Assembly: GCA_038526915.1 (NCBI GenBank)
Contig: JBCBGF010000013.1
Span: forward strand, 1 to 64,000
Source: JBCBGF01 sp038526915
GTDB lineage: Bacteria > Pseudomonadota > Alphaproteobacteria > Rhodobacterales > Rhodobacteraceae
Length of the DNA: 64,000 bases
Direction of reading: 5' to 3'
Below the pieces are notes generated by a model. It made no database searches. It had not been told where the DNA came from and worked only from the letters and a program-made list of their open reading frames with translations. Below are positions 50,384 to 59,183 of this stretch, in pieces. A program made the translations under genes and the position numbers. Numbering within the stretch: position 1 is the stretch's first letter; every line of letters starts with the position of its first letter.

Positions 50384-50548
50384 ATGGTCGAGGACTACAC
50401 CAACGCCTTTCTCGTGAGCGCGCTGTTTTTGCTGTTCACCATCCTGATGGCGATCTGGGCGCTGTGGGGGTTCCTCGCAGCGGTGGTTATCGGTTACGCC
50501 GCCGATCGCGTCATCGTCTTTGAAGCCCGCCGCGTCGGCCGGAACTAG
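50384..50548 (+). CDS. 54-residue small membrane protein
   Basis: The frame encodes 54 residues: MVEDYTNAFL, a strongly hydrophobic segment (residues 9-40, with IWALWGF), then a short basic tail VIVFEARRVGRN. AAGGA precedes the ATG. It is probably a paralogue of the 57-residue protein before it. Its TAG lies in CTAG at 50545-50548, which is also the TAG of the convergent aminotransferase gene. Confidence 0.65.
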   Translation: MVEDYTNAFLVSALFLLFTILMAIWALWGFLAAVVIGYAADRVIVFEARRVGRN

Positions 50549-51744
50549 CTGCGCCCAATCACCTCTGCGGCCGCACTGGCCCCACCTGGACGGAATGGGA
50601 CGTCGATGGCATGCAAACCGGCTTCGATCGTCGTGATGGCGCCAAGGATCATCTGAGCATTAACGTGGCCCATATGGCCAATACGGAACAATCCCTCTGA
50701 ACTTGCATCCCCCGGCGCATTGAAGCCGATCCCGATCCCGAGGGTCAGGCCCGCCTTTTCCTCGGTCCACGCCCGAAGCGCTGAGCCCAACTGCCCGCCC
50801 AGTTCCGCCGTGGTCACGGCATGACTGCGATGGGCAGGGTCGGCCACATTCAGGCGCAATGGGCCCTCCTCGGACCACACGTCGAACGCGGCCCAAAGCG
50901 CGCGCGCCAGCGTGGCGTGACGGGCCCAGATCGCCTCAATCCCCTCTTCCCCGATCATATCGAGCGCTTCGCGCAGGCCATAGAGGTGATGGGTCGGCGC
51001 GGTGCCGTCGAAATACGCCATGAAGCGTTCGGGATGCACCCGCGGGCGCCAATCCCAGTAGTGGGTGACGCAATCGGCGGTTTCGCGGGCGGCATCGGCA
51101 CGGTCGTTGAAATAGACAAAGCCCAGGCCCGGTGGCGTCATCAGCCCCTTCTGGCAGCCGGCGACCAGAACATCGATGCCCCAGTCATCCATCTCGATCA
51201 CGTCGCAGGCGAGGCAGGCAATTGCGTCGACCATAAGGAGCGCGGGGTGGCCTGCGGCATCGATCGCGGCGCGGACGGCGGCCATATCGCTGCGCACGCT
51301 GGTGGAGGTATCGACCAGAACGGCCGTCACCGCCTTGATCCGGTGGTCGGTATCGGCGCGCAGGATGGCTTCGACGCGGTTGGGGTCAATCGGGGCGGCG
51401 CGGCCAAAATCCTCGACCACTGTCTCGACCCCCATGGCGGCGGCCATCTGGCCCCAGCCGTGGCCGAACCACCCCGTGGTCAGAACCAGCGCCGTGTCGC
51501 CGCGTGAAAACACATTGGCGATGCTGGCCTCCCACGCCGCGTGGCCGTTGCCGATGTAGATCGCGCAGTGATGCCGGGTGCGGGCCACCGCTTTGAGATC
51601 GGCGATCATCTCGGGCATCATGTCGATCAGCGGGCCGTTATAGATGTTGGGCGCGGCCCGGTGCATCGCGCGCAACACACGTTCGGGGACGACGGACGGG
51701 CCAGGGATGGCCAGATAGCTGCGACCATTGGCGAGGTTTGACAT
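50545..51744 (-). CDS. Class V aminotransferase (serine/alanine-glyoxylate type)
   Basis: The 399-residue enzyme has the fold-type I class V layout: YLAIPGPSVVPERVLRAMHR, with GNGHAAWEASIANVFSRGD, the Asp in LLMVDAIACLACDVIEMDDW, and the PLP Lys in VAGCQKGLMTPPGLGFVYF. It most resembles serine-glyoxylate aminotransferase (SgaA), which in methylotrophs feeds the serine cycle and elsewhere handles photorespiratory glycolate. The ATG at 51744 follows GGAG. It shares a CTAG double stop with the small membrane gene. Confidence 0.9.
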   Translation of the reverse strand: MSNLANGRSYLAIPGPSVVPERVLRAMHRAAPNIYNGPLIDMMPEMIADLKAVARTRHHCAIYIGNGHAAWEASIANVFSRGDTALVLTTGWFGHGWGQMAAAMGVETVVEDFGRAAPIDPNRVEAILRADTDHRIKAVTAVLVDTSTSVRSDMAAVRAAIDAAGHPALLMVDAIACLACDVIEMDDWGIDVLVAGCQKGLMTPPGLGFVYFNDRADAARETADCVTHYWDWRPRVHPERFMAYFDGTAPTHHLYGLREALDMIGEEGIEAIWARHATLARALWAAFDVWSEEGPLRLNVADPAHRSHAVTTAELGGQLGSALRAWTEEKAGLTLGIGIGFNAPGDASSEGLFRIGHMGHVNAQMILGAITTIEAGLHAIDVPFRPGGASAAAEVIGRS

Positions 51745-51858
51745 GACGGCTCCGATGCGTGTGCTGAGTGACCCGTTAGCGCCACCCTGCGACGGGGTCA
51801 ATCGCGCCGCAGGTTGTCAGCGCGCGGCGAGCGAGTTAAGCCCCTAGCCTGCACGGAT

Positions 51859-53637
51859 GTGGCTGAAAGTGAGCCGTTTTTGACCAAGGACGCCCCCGCA
51901 CACCCCACCTCGGCCTTGGCGCTATTGGCCCGGTTGTGGCGGGAGTATCTCAAGGCGCATTGGCGTTGGCTGATCGCGGCGGCGGTTCTGATGGTGATCG
52001 AAGGATCCACCCTTGGGATCCTGAGCTACACGCTGCAACCGATGTTTGACCGGGTTCTCATTGGCCGGGATGCCGATGCCGTCTGGCTGATCGGCGGGGC
52101 GATCATGGCGCTGTTCGTGATCCGGGCCGTGTCCGGGGTTGGGCAGCGGGTGATCCTGACGCGGGTCGGGCAGTTGTCGACGACCCGCATGCAGTCCGAC
52201 CTGGTGCGGCATCTGATGCGGCTCGACAGCCTGTTTTTCCACGACAACCCGCCTGGTGCCCTGATGGAGCGGGTGCAGGGGGACACGGCGGCTGTTCAGA
52301 ACGTCTGGCAAGTGATCATTCAGGGCGCCGCCCGGGATGTGATCGCGCTTGTGTCGCTGGGGATCGTCGCGATCTTGATCGATCCGATCTGGACCTTGGC
52401 GGCCCTGATCGGGGTTCCAGTGCTGATCGTGCCAGGGGTGATCTTGCAGCGGTATATCCGCCGTAAGACGACCCAATCGCGCGAGATTGCGAGCGAACGG
52501 TCGACCCGGCTGAGCGAGATCTTCAACGGTGTCGATCCGATCAAGTTGAACCGCTTGGAGGACTATCAGGCCGGTCGGTTCAAGGCGACGGTTGACCGGA
52601 TCGTGACGGCGCAGATCAAGGCGAACGCGAGCGGTGCCCTGCTGCCTGGGTTGCTGGATATCATGACCGGCGTGGGGTTTTTTGCGGTGCTGGTGCTGGG
52701 CGGGCAAGACATCCTGTCGGGCGAGAAGTCCGTGGGGCAGTTCATGTCGTTCTTTACGGCGATGGCCTTGGCCTTTCAGCCGCTCAGGCGACTGGCCAAC
52801 ATCGCCGGTGTCCTGCAGATGACGGCGGCGAGCCTTGAGCGGATCTATCACCTGTTCGATCTGGAGCCTGCGATCACCTCGCCCGCGGCCCCGAAGGATC
52901 CGCCGTCGGCCACGGGAATCGTGTTTCGCGATGTGGCCTTTGCCTACGGAACGCATCCGGTTCTGGACGGGGCGAGTTTTGAGGCGCAGGCCGGGCAGAC
53001 CACGGCGCTGGTCGGCCCGTCGGGTGCGGGCAAGAGCACCGTCTTCAACCTTTTGACGCGGCTGGTGGACCGGCAGCGCGGGGAGATCACGGTGGGCGGT
53101 GTCGCGGTCGACGAGATGGAGTTGGGCGCGCTGCGATCGCTGTTTTCGGTCGTGTCGCAGGATGCGTTGTTGTTCGATGAGACACTGCGCGAGAACATCC
53201 TGCTTGGGGCACAGGGGGTCGATGACGCGGCCCTGGCGGCGGCAACGCGGGCGGCGCATCTGTCGGAATTTTTGGAACGGCAGCCGGGTGGGCTGGAGAC
53301 GCGTGCGGGCCCGCGGGGGTCGAACCTCTCGGGCGGGCAGCGGCAGCGGGTGGCGATTGCGCGGGCGGTGCTGAAAGACGCGCCGATCCTGTTGCTGGAT
53401 GAAGCGACCTCGGCCCTTGATGCCGAAAGCGAGGCGGCGGTGCAGGCGGCGCTGGATGACTTGTCGAAGGATCGGACCACGCTGGTGATTGCCCACCGGC
53501 TGTCGACGGTGCGGCAGGCGGACAAGATCGTGGTGATGGATCAGGGGCGCGTGGTGGATCAGGGCACCCATGAGGAGCTGTTGGCCCGCGATGGTGTCTA
53601 TGCCGGGCTCTATCGGTTGCAGTTCGCCGACAGCTAG
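51859..53637 (+). CDS. ABC transporter with fused permease and ATPase (MsbA-like)
   Basis: The half-transporter of about 592 residues has six helices (HWRWLIAAAVLMVIEGSTLG onward) and a nucleotide-binding domain. Walker A is GPSGAGKST, the signature is NLSGGQRQRVAIARA, Walker B is ILLLDEATSALD, and the H-loop is IAHRLST. It works as a dimer, probably exporting a lipid or glycolipid; MsbA-like is the closest description. GTG 51859 is the best start I see, though TTG 51880 is possible. It ends in a CTAG shared with the convergent glycosyltransferase gene. Confidence 0.93.
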   Translation: MAESEPFLTKDAPAHPTSALALLARLWREYLKAHWRWLIAAAVLMVIEGSTLGILSYTLQPMFDRVLIGRDADAVWLIGGAIMALFVIRAVSGVGQRVILTRVGQLSTTRMQSDLVRHLMRLDSLFFHDNPPGALMERVQGDTAAVQNVWQVIIQGAARDVIALVSLGIVAILIDPIWTLAALIGVPVLIVPGVILQRYIRRKTTQSREIASERSTRLSEIFNGVDPIKLNRLEDYQAGRFKATVDRIVTAQIKANASGALLPGLLDIMTGVGFFAVLVLGGQDILSGEKSVGQFMSFFTAMALAFQPLRRLANIAGVLQMTAASLERIYHLFDLEPAITSPAAPKDPPSATGIVFRDVAFAYGTHPVLDGASFEAQAGQTTALVGPSGAGKSTVFNLLTRLVDRQRGEITVGGVAVDEMELGALRSLFSVVSQDALLFDETLRENILLGAQGVDDAALAAATRAAHLSEFLERQPGGLETRAGPRGSNLSGGQRQRVAIARAVLKDAPILLLDEATSALDAESEAAVQAALDDLSKDRTTLVIAHRLSTVRQADKIVVMDQGRVVDQGTHEELLARDGVYAGLYRLQFADS

Positions 53638-54323
53638 CCCTTGCGATTGTAGGATTTGGCGAGTGCTTTGGGGTCTGCGCCGGCGAGGTAGCGGGCGAGC
53701 GTGACGAGGTTTCGTGCCCCGCGCCGGATCCAGCCCTCGGCCTGATAGCGGGCGGGCGATGTCCAGGCGACGGCGTTGAGGGCCACGAGGCGGCCTTTCA
53801 GGGCTCGGGCGAGGGCCACGTCTTCCATCAAGGGGATGTCGGGGATGCCGCCAGCGGCCTTTAGCGCATCACGATGGATGAGCAGGCCCTGATCGCCATA
53901 GGGCAAACCCGCGAGCCGGGACCGGAGGTTGGCCCATCCCGCCGTGATGCGTGCCGCCATTGCCGGAGAGCGGAAGGCGAGCTTGAAGTACCCGGCCCTG
54001 TCCGTGCCGCTCGCGATGTGGTCTTCCACCGCCTCGGACCAGCCGTCAGAGAGTTGCGTGTCGGCGTGCAGGATCAAGAGCCAGTCGCCGCGCGCGCGAC
54101 CCGCGCCTGTGCGCAACTGGCCCCCGCGCCCGCCAGCGGCTGGCACCCACACGGCGCCTGCATCTTCCACGATGGACTGGGTCTGGTCCGTTGATCCGCC
54201 GTCGGCCACCACCAATTCGCGGATCAACCCGGCCTCGATCCCTTCGATGAGGCTCGCCAGCGTCCCGCCAAGTCCGCGCGCCGCATTCAAGGTCGGGATC
54301 AAAACGGTGATCGGCGCGGGCAT
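53634..54323 (-). CDS. Family 2 glycosyltransferase, TIGR04283-like
   Basis: The 229-residue protein has the GT-A fold: TVLIPTLNAARGLGGTLASL, then VVADGGSTDQTQSIVEDAG, the DxD-like HADTQLSDGW, and LPYGDQGLLIHRD, which is characteristic of the TIGR04283 subgroup often linked with arsenosugar gene sets. No arsenic gene is present, so the subgroup name should not be taken as function. The acceptor is unknown. Its stop lies in CTAG, which is also the stop of the ABC exporter gene. Confidence 0.85.
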   Translation of the reverse strand: MPAPITVLIPTLNAARGLGGTLASLIEGIEAGLIRELVVADGGSTDQTQSIVEDAGAVWVPAAGGRGGQLRTGAGRARGDWLLILHADTQLSDGWSEAVEDHIASGTDRAGYFKLAFRSPAMAARITAGWANLRSRLAGLPYGDQGLLIHRDALKAAGGIPDIPLMEDVALARALKGRLVALNAVAWTSPARYQAEGWIRRGARNLVTLARYLAGADPKALAKSYNRKG

Positions 54324-54388
54324 GGGCGTGGTCTTCCTCTCAACCGCTTCCTATATAGCGCGGGAACGCAGGGTAAAGAGGCAGCGCC

Positions 54389-55126
54389 ATGGGCACGGGA
54401 CGCACGGTATTTTCCATCACCGGATCGGATGCGCGGCAATTCCTGCAAGGTCTGGTGACGAACGATGTCGACAAGGCGCGGGACGGGCTGGTTTATGCCG
54501 CGCTGTTGACGCCGCAGGGCAAGTACCTTGCGGATTTCTTTTTGTGGGATCGGGGGGAGGATATCCTGCTGGACGCCGATGGGGCGCAGGCGCCCGGATT
54601 GGCGCAGCGGCTGAACATGTATCGGCTGCGCTCAGACGTGGCGATTGCGGAGACGCCCTTGCGCGTCGGGCGCGGGATCGGCACCGCCCCGGACGGGGCC
54701 CTGGCGGACCCGCGCCATCCTGATCTGGGCTGGCGCCACTATGCCGAGGATCCGGTTGACGGAGGGGTCGACTGGGATGCGGTGCGGGTCGCGCAGTGTG
54801 TGCCGGAGGCCGGGGTCGAGTTGATCCCCAATGAGACCTTCCTGCTGGAGGCCGGGTTTGAGCGGTTGCACGGCGTTGATTTCAAAAAGGGCTGCTATGT
54901 CGGTCAGGAAGTCACGGCCCGGATGAAGCACAAGACCGAGCTGCGGAAAGGGTTTGCGACCGTGGCCGTCGAGGGCAGCGCACCGGTGGGGACCGAGATT
55001 ATGGCGGGCGGCAAAACGGCAGGCACGCTGTTCACCCAGGCCGATGGGCGCGGGATCGCGTATCTTCGGTTCGACCGCGCACAAGGTGAGATGGAGGCCG
55101 GTGAGGCGACGGTGACGCGGGCCTAG
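54389..55126 (+). CDS. ygfZ: YgfZ/GcvT-like folate-binding Fe-S maintenance protein
   Basis: The 245-residue protein has the YgfZ signature KGCYVGQEVTARMKHK, whose Cys is essential in E. coli, and the GcvT-like fold start VFSITGSDARQFLQGLVTND. YgfZ binds folate and is needed for the activity of certain iron-sulfur enzymes, such as MiaB. The ATG follows AAAGAGG. It ends in CTAG, giving TAG on both strands and closing the convergent efp gene as well. Confidence 0.93.
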   Translation: MGTGRTVFSITGSDARQFLQGLVTNDVDKARDGLVYAALLTPQGKYLADFFLWDRGEDILLDADGAQAPGLAQRLNMYRLRSDVAIAETPLRVGRGIGTAPDGALADPRHPDLGWRHYAEDPVDGGVDWDAVRVAQCVPEAGVELIPNETFLLEAGFERLHGVDFKKGCYVGQEVTARMKHKTELRKGFATVAVEGSAPVGTEIMAGGKTAGTLFTQADGRGIAYLRFDRAQGEMEAGEATVTRA

Positions 55127-55686
55127 GCGCGTTCCGAGTATTCCATCGTTTCGGTATTCACGACCACAGCCTCGCCTTCGCCCACGAACGGTGGGATCAT
55201 GATCCGCACGCCGTTGTCGAGGATCGCCGGCTTGAACGAGTTTGCCGCCGTCTGGCCCTTCACCACTGGTTCAGTTTCGCTGATCGTGCAGGTCACCTTT
55301 TGCGGCAGCGAGGCATTGAGCGCTTCGTTATCGTAGAACTCCACCTGGATGGTCATGCCGTCCTGCAAGAACGGGCGCCTGTCGCCCAGAAGATCGGCAG
55401 GAAGCTCGATCTGTTCGAACGTCTCGCTATCCATGAAGACCAGCATGCCGTCGCTCTCGTACAGAAACTGCTGATCCTTTTGTTCCAGCCGGACGCGTTC
55501 AACCTTGTCGGCCGAGCGAAAGCGTTCGTTCAGCTTGGATCCGTTGCGCAGGTTGCGCAGTTCGACCTGGGCAAATGCGCCGCCCTTGCCGGGTTTGACA
55601 TGGTCGACCTTGACCGCCGCCCACAGCCCGTCGGCATGTTCCAGAACATTGCCCGGCCGGATCTCATTGCCGTTAATCTTTGGCAT
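55123..55686 (-). CDS. efp: Elongation factor P
   Basis: EF-P relieves ribosome stalling at polyproline. The 187-residue protein has three beta domains: PKINGNEIRPGNVLEHADG at the start, the modification loop VKPGKGGAFAQVELRN with the Lys that EpmA would lysylate, and the C-terminal VRIMIPPFVGEGEAVVVNTE. The ATG at 55686 is the conserved start. No epmA or epmB is in the window. It is divergent from the DUF6280 gene across 215 bases that hold two palindromes. Confidence 0.97.
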   Translation of the reverse strand: MPKINGNEIRPGNVLEHADGLWAAVKVDHVKPGKGGAFAQVELRNLRNGSKLNERFRSADKVERVRLEQKDQQFLYESDGMLVFMDSETFEQIELPADLLGDRRPFLQDGMTIQVEFYDNEALNASLPQKVTCTISETEPVVKGQTAANSFKPAILDNGVRIMIPPFVGEGEAVVVNTETMEYSERA

Positions 55687-55778
55687 GTGACGAATCCATG
55701 ACAAAAGGTTGCAAAATTAGTGGCGTGAGCTATGTCTCGCGATGCATGGGGTGGCAAGCAGACTATATGCTGATCAAA

Positions 55779-55806
55779 ATGACCCTAGGTCATGCGTCAG
55801 ACGCAT
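55779..55806. promoter_or_regulatory. Two overlapping palindromes between efp and DUF6280
   Basis: ATGACC-cta-GGTCAT (55779-55793) overlaps ATGCGTC-a-GACGCAT (55792-55806) by two bases. Both are perfect. They lie about 93 bases before efp and 96 bases before the DUF6280 gene. Confidence 0.6.
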
Positions 55807-55901
55807 AGCAGGTATTCCGAAACAGGGAAACAGAATCGGTGGCAAAACAGCCATAAGAGACGCCACGCCAAATTTGCAAGAGCAATAACAAAGGACGTAA
55901 C

Positions 55902-56222
55902 ATGGTCGACTTCGTGGATGGCACAGCATTCAACAACGAACAGGGCAACCGTGCGCGCAAGCTTTTTGCCGCTGTTGTTCTGGCAGCGTTGGACGATGCT
56001 ATTGCCGACGACAAGAAATACGGCAACGGGCCTGAGCAGATTGCCCGGTGGGCACGCTCGCGCGATGGGCGTGAAGTGTTGACCTGTGCCGGGATTGACC
56101 CCAATGAGCGTGTTGTGTCCGGCCTGATGGAATTTGTGTCGAAAGGTGTGCGGACCTCGGTTGCGTTGTCGCGCGAGGAAAGCGAACGCCGCCAGGCAGC
56201 GGAGCAGGCGAAGGCCGCTTAA
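55902..56222 (+). CDS. DUF6280 family protein
   Basis: The 106-residue protein begins MVDFVDGTAFNNEQGNRARK and contains AALDDAIADDKKYGNGPEQI, the conserved text of DUF6280, a family I know mainly from Rhodobacteraceae. It is soluble, helical and charged, with a Glu/Ala tail. The function is unknown. It has its own promoter region with two palindromes and a strong terminator 20 bases after its stop, so it is a single-gene transcript. Confidence 0.85.
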   Translation: MVDFVDGTAFNNEQGNRARKLFAAVVLAALDDAIADDKKYGNGPEQIARWARSRDGREVLTCAGIDPNERVVSGLMEFVSKGVRTSVALSREESERRQAAEQAKAA

Positions 56223-56242
56223 ACTCCGTATCTGTGACAGCC

Positions 56243-56271
56243 AAAAACGCGCCATCCGTGGCGCGTTTTTT
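56243..56271 (+). terminator. Rho-independent terminator of the DUF6280 gene
   Basis: AAAACGCGCCA pairs with TGGCGCGTTTT around the loop TCCG, followed by more T. The 11-bp stem and T run are textbook. Read on the minus strand it has an A/T end too, so it may also serve the convergent gene at 56289. Confidence 0.9.
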
Positions 56272-56288
56272 CTTGTCTCGGCAGGACA

Positions 56289-56864
56289 TTATCCGTCGAA
56301 GATAAAGACCCAGATGAATACTGGGGCAATCTGCAACGCTCCGGTCGCAACGATCAGCCCGCGCGCGATCCACCCCTGAAACCGCCGCCATAAGACAACG
56401 CATAGCATCAGGCACAAGATCGCCTCGATGGGCCCGACGATATTCGCGTAGTGATCGCGATCCCAATAGCTGACCGGGCTTTGGAACACCCAATCGGACA
56501 CGGGCCAAAAGTGCGGGCGGGCGTCGTCATTGTGCAGCGGAAAGTCGAGCGCGAGGTGCAGGAGTGCGGCACCCGCAAAGGCAATCCATGCCGGGCGTTT
56601 GAGCCAGAGTGCCAGGGCGAGCCCCAGCCCCCAGACGAGGAACGAGTTGTCGACGGCAAAGACCGCCTGCCATTGCGGTGAGAAATACAGCTCGTCGAAC
56701 ACCACGTTGGGCGGCACGTTCATGAGGAACAGCGCGGTGCCCGCCATCAGGTAAAGCGACAGATCAGGGGCGGCGGCACCGGCGATGGCGGCAAGCGTCA
56801 CCCACGGGGCCCCGGGTCGGGCAAAGGCGGCGGCGCCGACGATCAGATGTGCGGGGGTGTTCAG
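56289..56864 (-). CDS. YdjM-like (DUF457-type) membrane protein with CTG start
   Basis: The polytopic protein has about 191 residues. Conserved sequence starts at NTPAHLIVGAAAFARPG, and the tail region HLALDFPLHNDDARPHFWPV holds the His/Asp cluster that gives the family its metal-dependent hydrolase name. The conserved N-terminus is open back to a stop seven codons upstream but offers no ATG, GTG or TTG. CTG 56864, seven bases after an AAGGG site, is the only plausible start for it. A GTG at 56801 would cut off the conserved part. It follows the PopZ-like gene by 18 bases. Confidence 0.7.
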   Translation of the reverse strand: MNTPAHLIVGAAAFARPGAPWVTLAAIAGAAAPDLSLYLMAGTALFLMNVPPNVVFDELYFSPQWQAVFAVDNSFLVWGLGLALALWLKRPAWIAFAGAALLHLALDFPLHNDDARPHFWPVSDWVFQSPVSYWDRDHYANIVGPIEAILCLMLCVVLWRRFQGWIARGLIVATGALQIAPVFIWVFIFDG

Positions 56865-56882
56865 GCCCCTGCCCTTGCGGGA

Positions 56883-57731
56883 TCAGGAGAAATCACGGGT
56901 CATGATGGCGCGATGGATTTCGCGCCGAACCAGTTTGCGCACGTTGCGCGTAATCCGTTCGCCAAGCTCGCCCTGCAATTCGGACCGCACGATGTCGGCC
57001 ACGATATCGCGCAGCATATCTTCGTCGATCTCAATATCGTCGGCCACGTCGACGCCGCTTGGCGTAGCATCCGACGGGGGTTCCGCAGCGGTCTGCGGTT
57101 CAGGCTGGGCATCTGAGGGCGCAAACGCCTCCGCGTCCGGTGCCGTCACGTCCAAGCGCAACGGAATCGGCTCGGGATCGGGGCTGTCAGGCGGCGTTGA
57201 CGGCGTGGCGTCAGCCGCGGCGCTTTCGGGCTCAGGTGCATTTGTGATGGCTGCTTCGACCTCATCCACCGGATCGAACCGATCCGCCAGGTTTTGGCGC
57301 GGCGGCGGGGGCGCGGTCGTCAGATCGACGGGCGTGTGTTGGAAGACAAAGCGGCGCGGGGTTTCATGGTCGACAAGCTCACTCCCGTCGGGTTCGAACT
57401 CATCTGACCGGGTGCTAACGGCGGCCTCAAGCTCGGCAATGCGATCTTCGAGGGAGTGGCCTTCCGCAGTGAGGGCCGCGAGGTCTTCGTCGTCCTCTGG
57501 CGGCATCTCCAGCGCATGACGTTCTGCGGCGTCGTCCGATAAGGGCGCGTCATCGTTGGCTTCTTCCACGCGCAACGAGGGCGTCAAAAGCAGACGCTCT
57601 TCGGCGACGGCCGCAGAGCCTGCAGGCGCATTCACGCTGTCTCGGACGGTGGCATGCGGGGTGGCCGCAACAAGCCGTTTCACGGATTCCAGCACCTTGT
57701 CAGCATCTGAATTTGGGTATCGATCCGACAT
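56883..57731 (-). CDS. Acidic Pro-rich protein, PopZ (DUF2497) candidate
   Basis: The 282-residue protein has an N-terminal short helix (SDADKVLESVKRLVAA), a long acidic Pro/Ala/Glu-rich middle, and a C-terminal helical end (DMLRDIVADIVRSELQGELG, then ITRNVRKLVRREIHRA). This is the layout of PopZ, the polar organizer of alphaproteobacteria: helix, disordered acidic linker, helical oligomerisation tail. It lies just downstream of tolC, where popZ is found in relatives. Sequence identity to PopZ cannot be judged by eye, so the call rests on layout and place. Confidence 0.55.
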   Translation of the reverse strand: MSDRYPNSDADKVLESVKRLVAATPHATVRDSVNAPAGSAAVAEERLLLTPSLRVEEANDDAPLSDDAAERHALEMPPEDDEDLAALTAEGHSLEDRIAELEAAVSTRSDEFEPDGSELVDHETPRRFVFQHTPVDLTTAPPPPRQNLADRFDPVDEVEAAITNAPEPESAAADATPSTPPDSPDPEPIPLRLDVTAPDAEAFAPSDAQPEPQTAAEPPSDATPSGVDVADDIEIDEDMLRDIVADIVRSELQGELGERITRNVRKLVRREIHRAIMTRDFS

Positions 57732-57800
57732 AACAGACTCACTCTTACCCCCGCAGGTATGGTAGCCCGCGTTGGCACGGCACACAACCGATAGCGTCGG

Positions 57801-59168
57801 TCAGTTGCGATTTAGGCTCCGCAACACGCGATCGAGCTTTTCACCCTGCGGGCTGACCAGCCCGGTTGGCGCGTTTTCGACCGCATTGTAATAGGCTGCC
57901 GGGTCGTACGTGGCGATCCCAAGTTCAAGATGTTCCACACTGAGAAGGCCCATGGCCGACAGAAGCTGGTACACGGCCAGGTTCCGGTCAATGTCGGCGG
58001 CGATCAGGTTGGTTTCGGCGTCGAGCAATTCTTGTTCCAGGTCGAGGACGTCCAGCGTGGTCCGGGCACCCACCTCAAACTCTTCCCGTGCCCCGCGCAG
58101 GGCGAGACGCGCGGCGCGCACCTCTTCGTCAGAGGCGCGACGGCTAGCAGCGGCTACGTTGAGGTTGGCCCATGCGTTGCCCACGGCCTGTTCGATATCA
58201 AGGCGCGTGGTCAGAAGGCCGGAGCGCGCGGTGTCGCGCCGGGCCTGTGCCTGGCGGGTGAGCGACGACAGCTGCCCCCCCTGATAGATCGGTCCGCTGA
58301 GGTTGAGGCCAAACGACGTGCTGTCATCGCCATCGTCATCGACGTTGAGGCCCGCGGTACCCGTTAGGCGGGGGCGGACGGCGCCGGCGGCGATCAGAAC
58401 GCCCAACTCTGCGGCGGCGACATCGCGTTGCGCGCGCTTGATATCGGGATGGGTCTGGACGGCAATCGCCTTTGCATCGGCCAGGTTGCTGGCCGTGGCC
58501 GGGGCCGGTGGGGGCGGGCGCAGCGCGGTGGGGATTGTCCCTGTCGCGGCGCGGTATTCTTCGACGGCGCGGGCCCGGGCCCCTTCGGCGGCGGCAAGGC
58601 CTGATTGGGCGGCGGCCAAGCGGGCTTCGGCGATTGACACGTCGGTGCGGGTGATTTCACCCACTTCGAACCGGTCGCGGGCGGCCTCAAGCTGTTGCGT
58701 GATCAGGCGCACGTTGTTGGCGCGAAGCTGGACGAAGGCGTTTTCACGCCGGAGACCCAGGAATGCGGCAACCCCGCGCAAGAGAACCTGCTGCTCCACC
58801 GATTTCAGCGTTTCGCGGGCCGACAGGACGCTTTCTTTCGCTGCGTCGACGCCAAGCTGGCTCCGCCCGAAATCGTAGAGCAGCATCGAGGCCGACAGGC
58901 CCACAGACCCCGACGTGTTATCCGCCCCACGCGCCGGTTCGGCGTAGTCAAGTGAGGCAGCCCAATTCAAAACCGGACGCAGCGCCGCGACGGCCTGGGC
59001 CACATCTTCATCTGCGGCCCGCAACACGGCGCGGTTTTGTTCAAGTAGCCCGCTGTTGCGATAAGAGGCAATCAGCGCGTCGGTAAGGCTTTGCGCCAGC
59101 GCGGCCGGCGCCGCGGCGAGTGCGGCCACCGTAACGGCGACAAAGAGACGTGTTCTGGTTTTCAGCAT
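57801..59168 (-). CDS. tolC: TolC-type outer membrane efflux protein
   Basis: The 455-residue protein has a signal peptide ending ALA-QS at about residue 26, and two outer-membrane-factor repeats: SASMLLYDFGRSQLGVDAAK with LEAARDRFEVGEITRTDVSI, and SGPIYQGGQLSSLTRQAQAR with AREEFEVGARTTLDVLDLEQ. It forms a trimeric channel for tripartite efflux or type I secretion. No inner-membrane partner is adjacent. The gene order methyltransferase-tolC-(PopZ-like) is conserved in this class. It starts 15 bases after the methyltransferase gene ends. Confidence 0.94.
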   Translation of the reverse strand: MLKTRTRLFVAVTVAALAAAPAALAQSLTDALIASYRNSGLLEQNRAVLRAADEDVAQAVAALRPVLNWAASLDYAEPARGADNTSGSVGLSASMLLYDFGRSQLGVDAAKESVLSARETLKSVEQQVLLRGVAAFLGLRRENAFVQLRANNVRLITQQLEAARDRFEVGEITRTDVSIAEARLAAAQSGLAAAEGARARAVEEYRAATGTIPTALRPPPPAPATASNLADAKAIAVQTHPDIKRAQRDVAAAELGVLIAAGAVRPRLTGTAGLNVDDDGDDSTSFGLNLSGPIYQGGQLSSLTRQAQARRDTARSGLLTTRLDIEQAVGNAWANLNVAAASRRASDEEVRAARLALRGAREEFEVGARTTLDVLDLEQELLDAETNLIAADIDRNLAVYQLLSAMGLLSVEHLELGIATYDPAAYYNAVENAPTGLVSPQGEKLDRVLRSLNRN

Positions 59169-59183
59169 TGCTGGTCCCGACCC

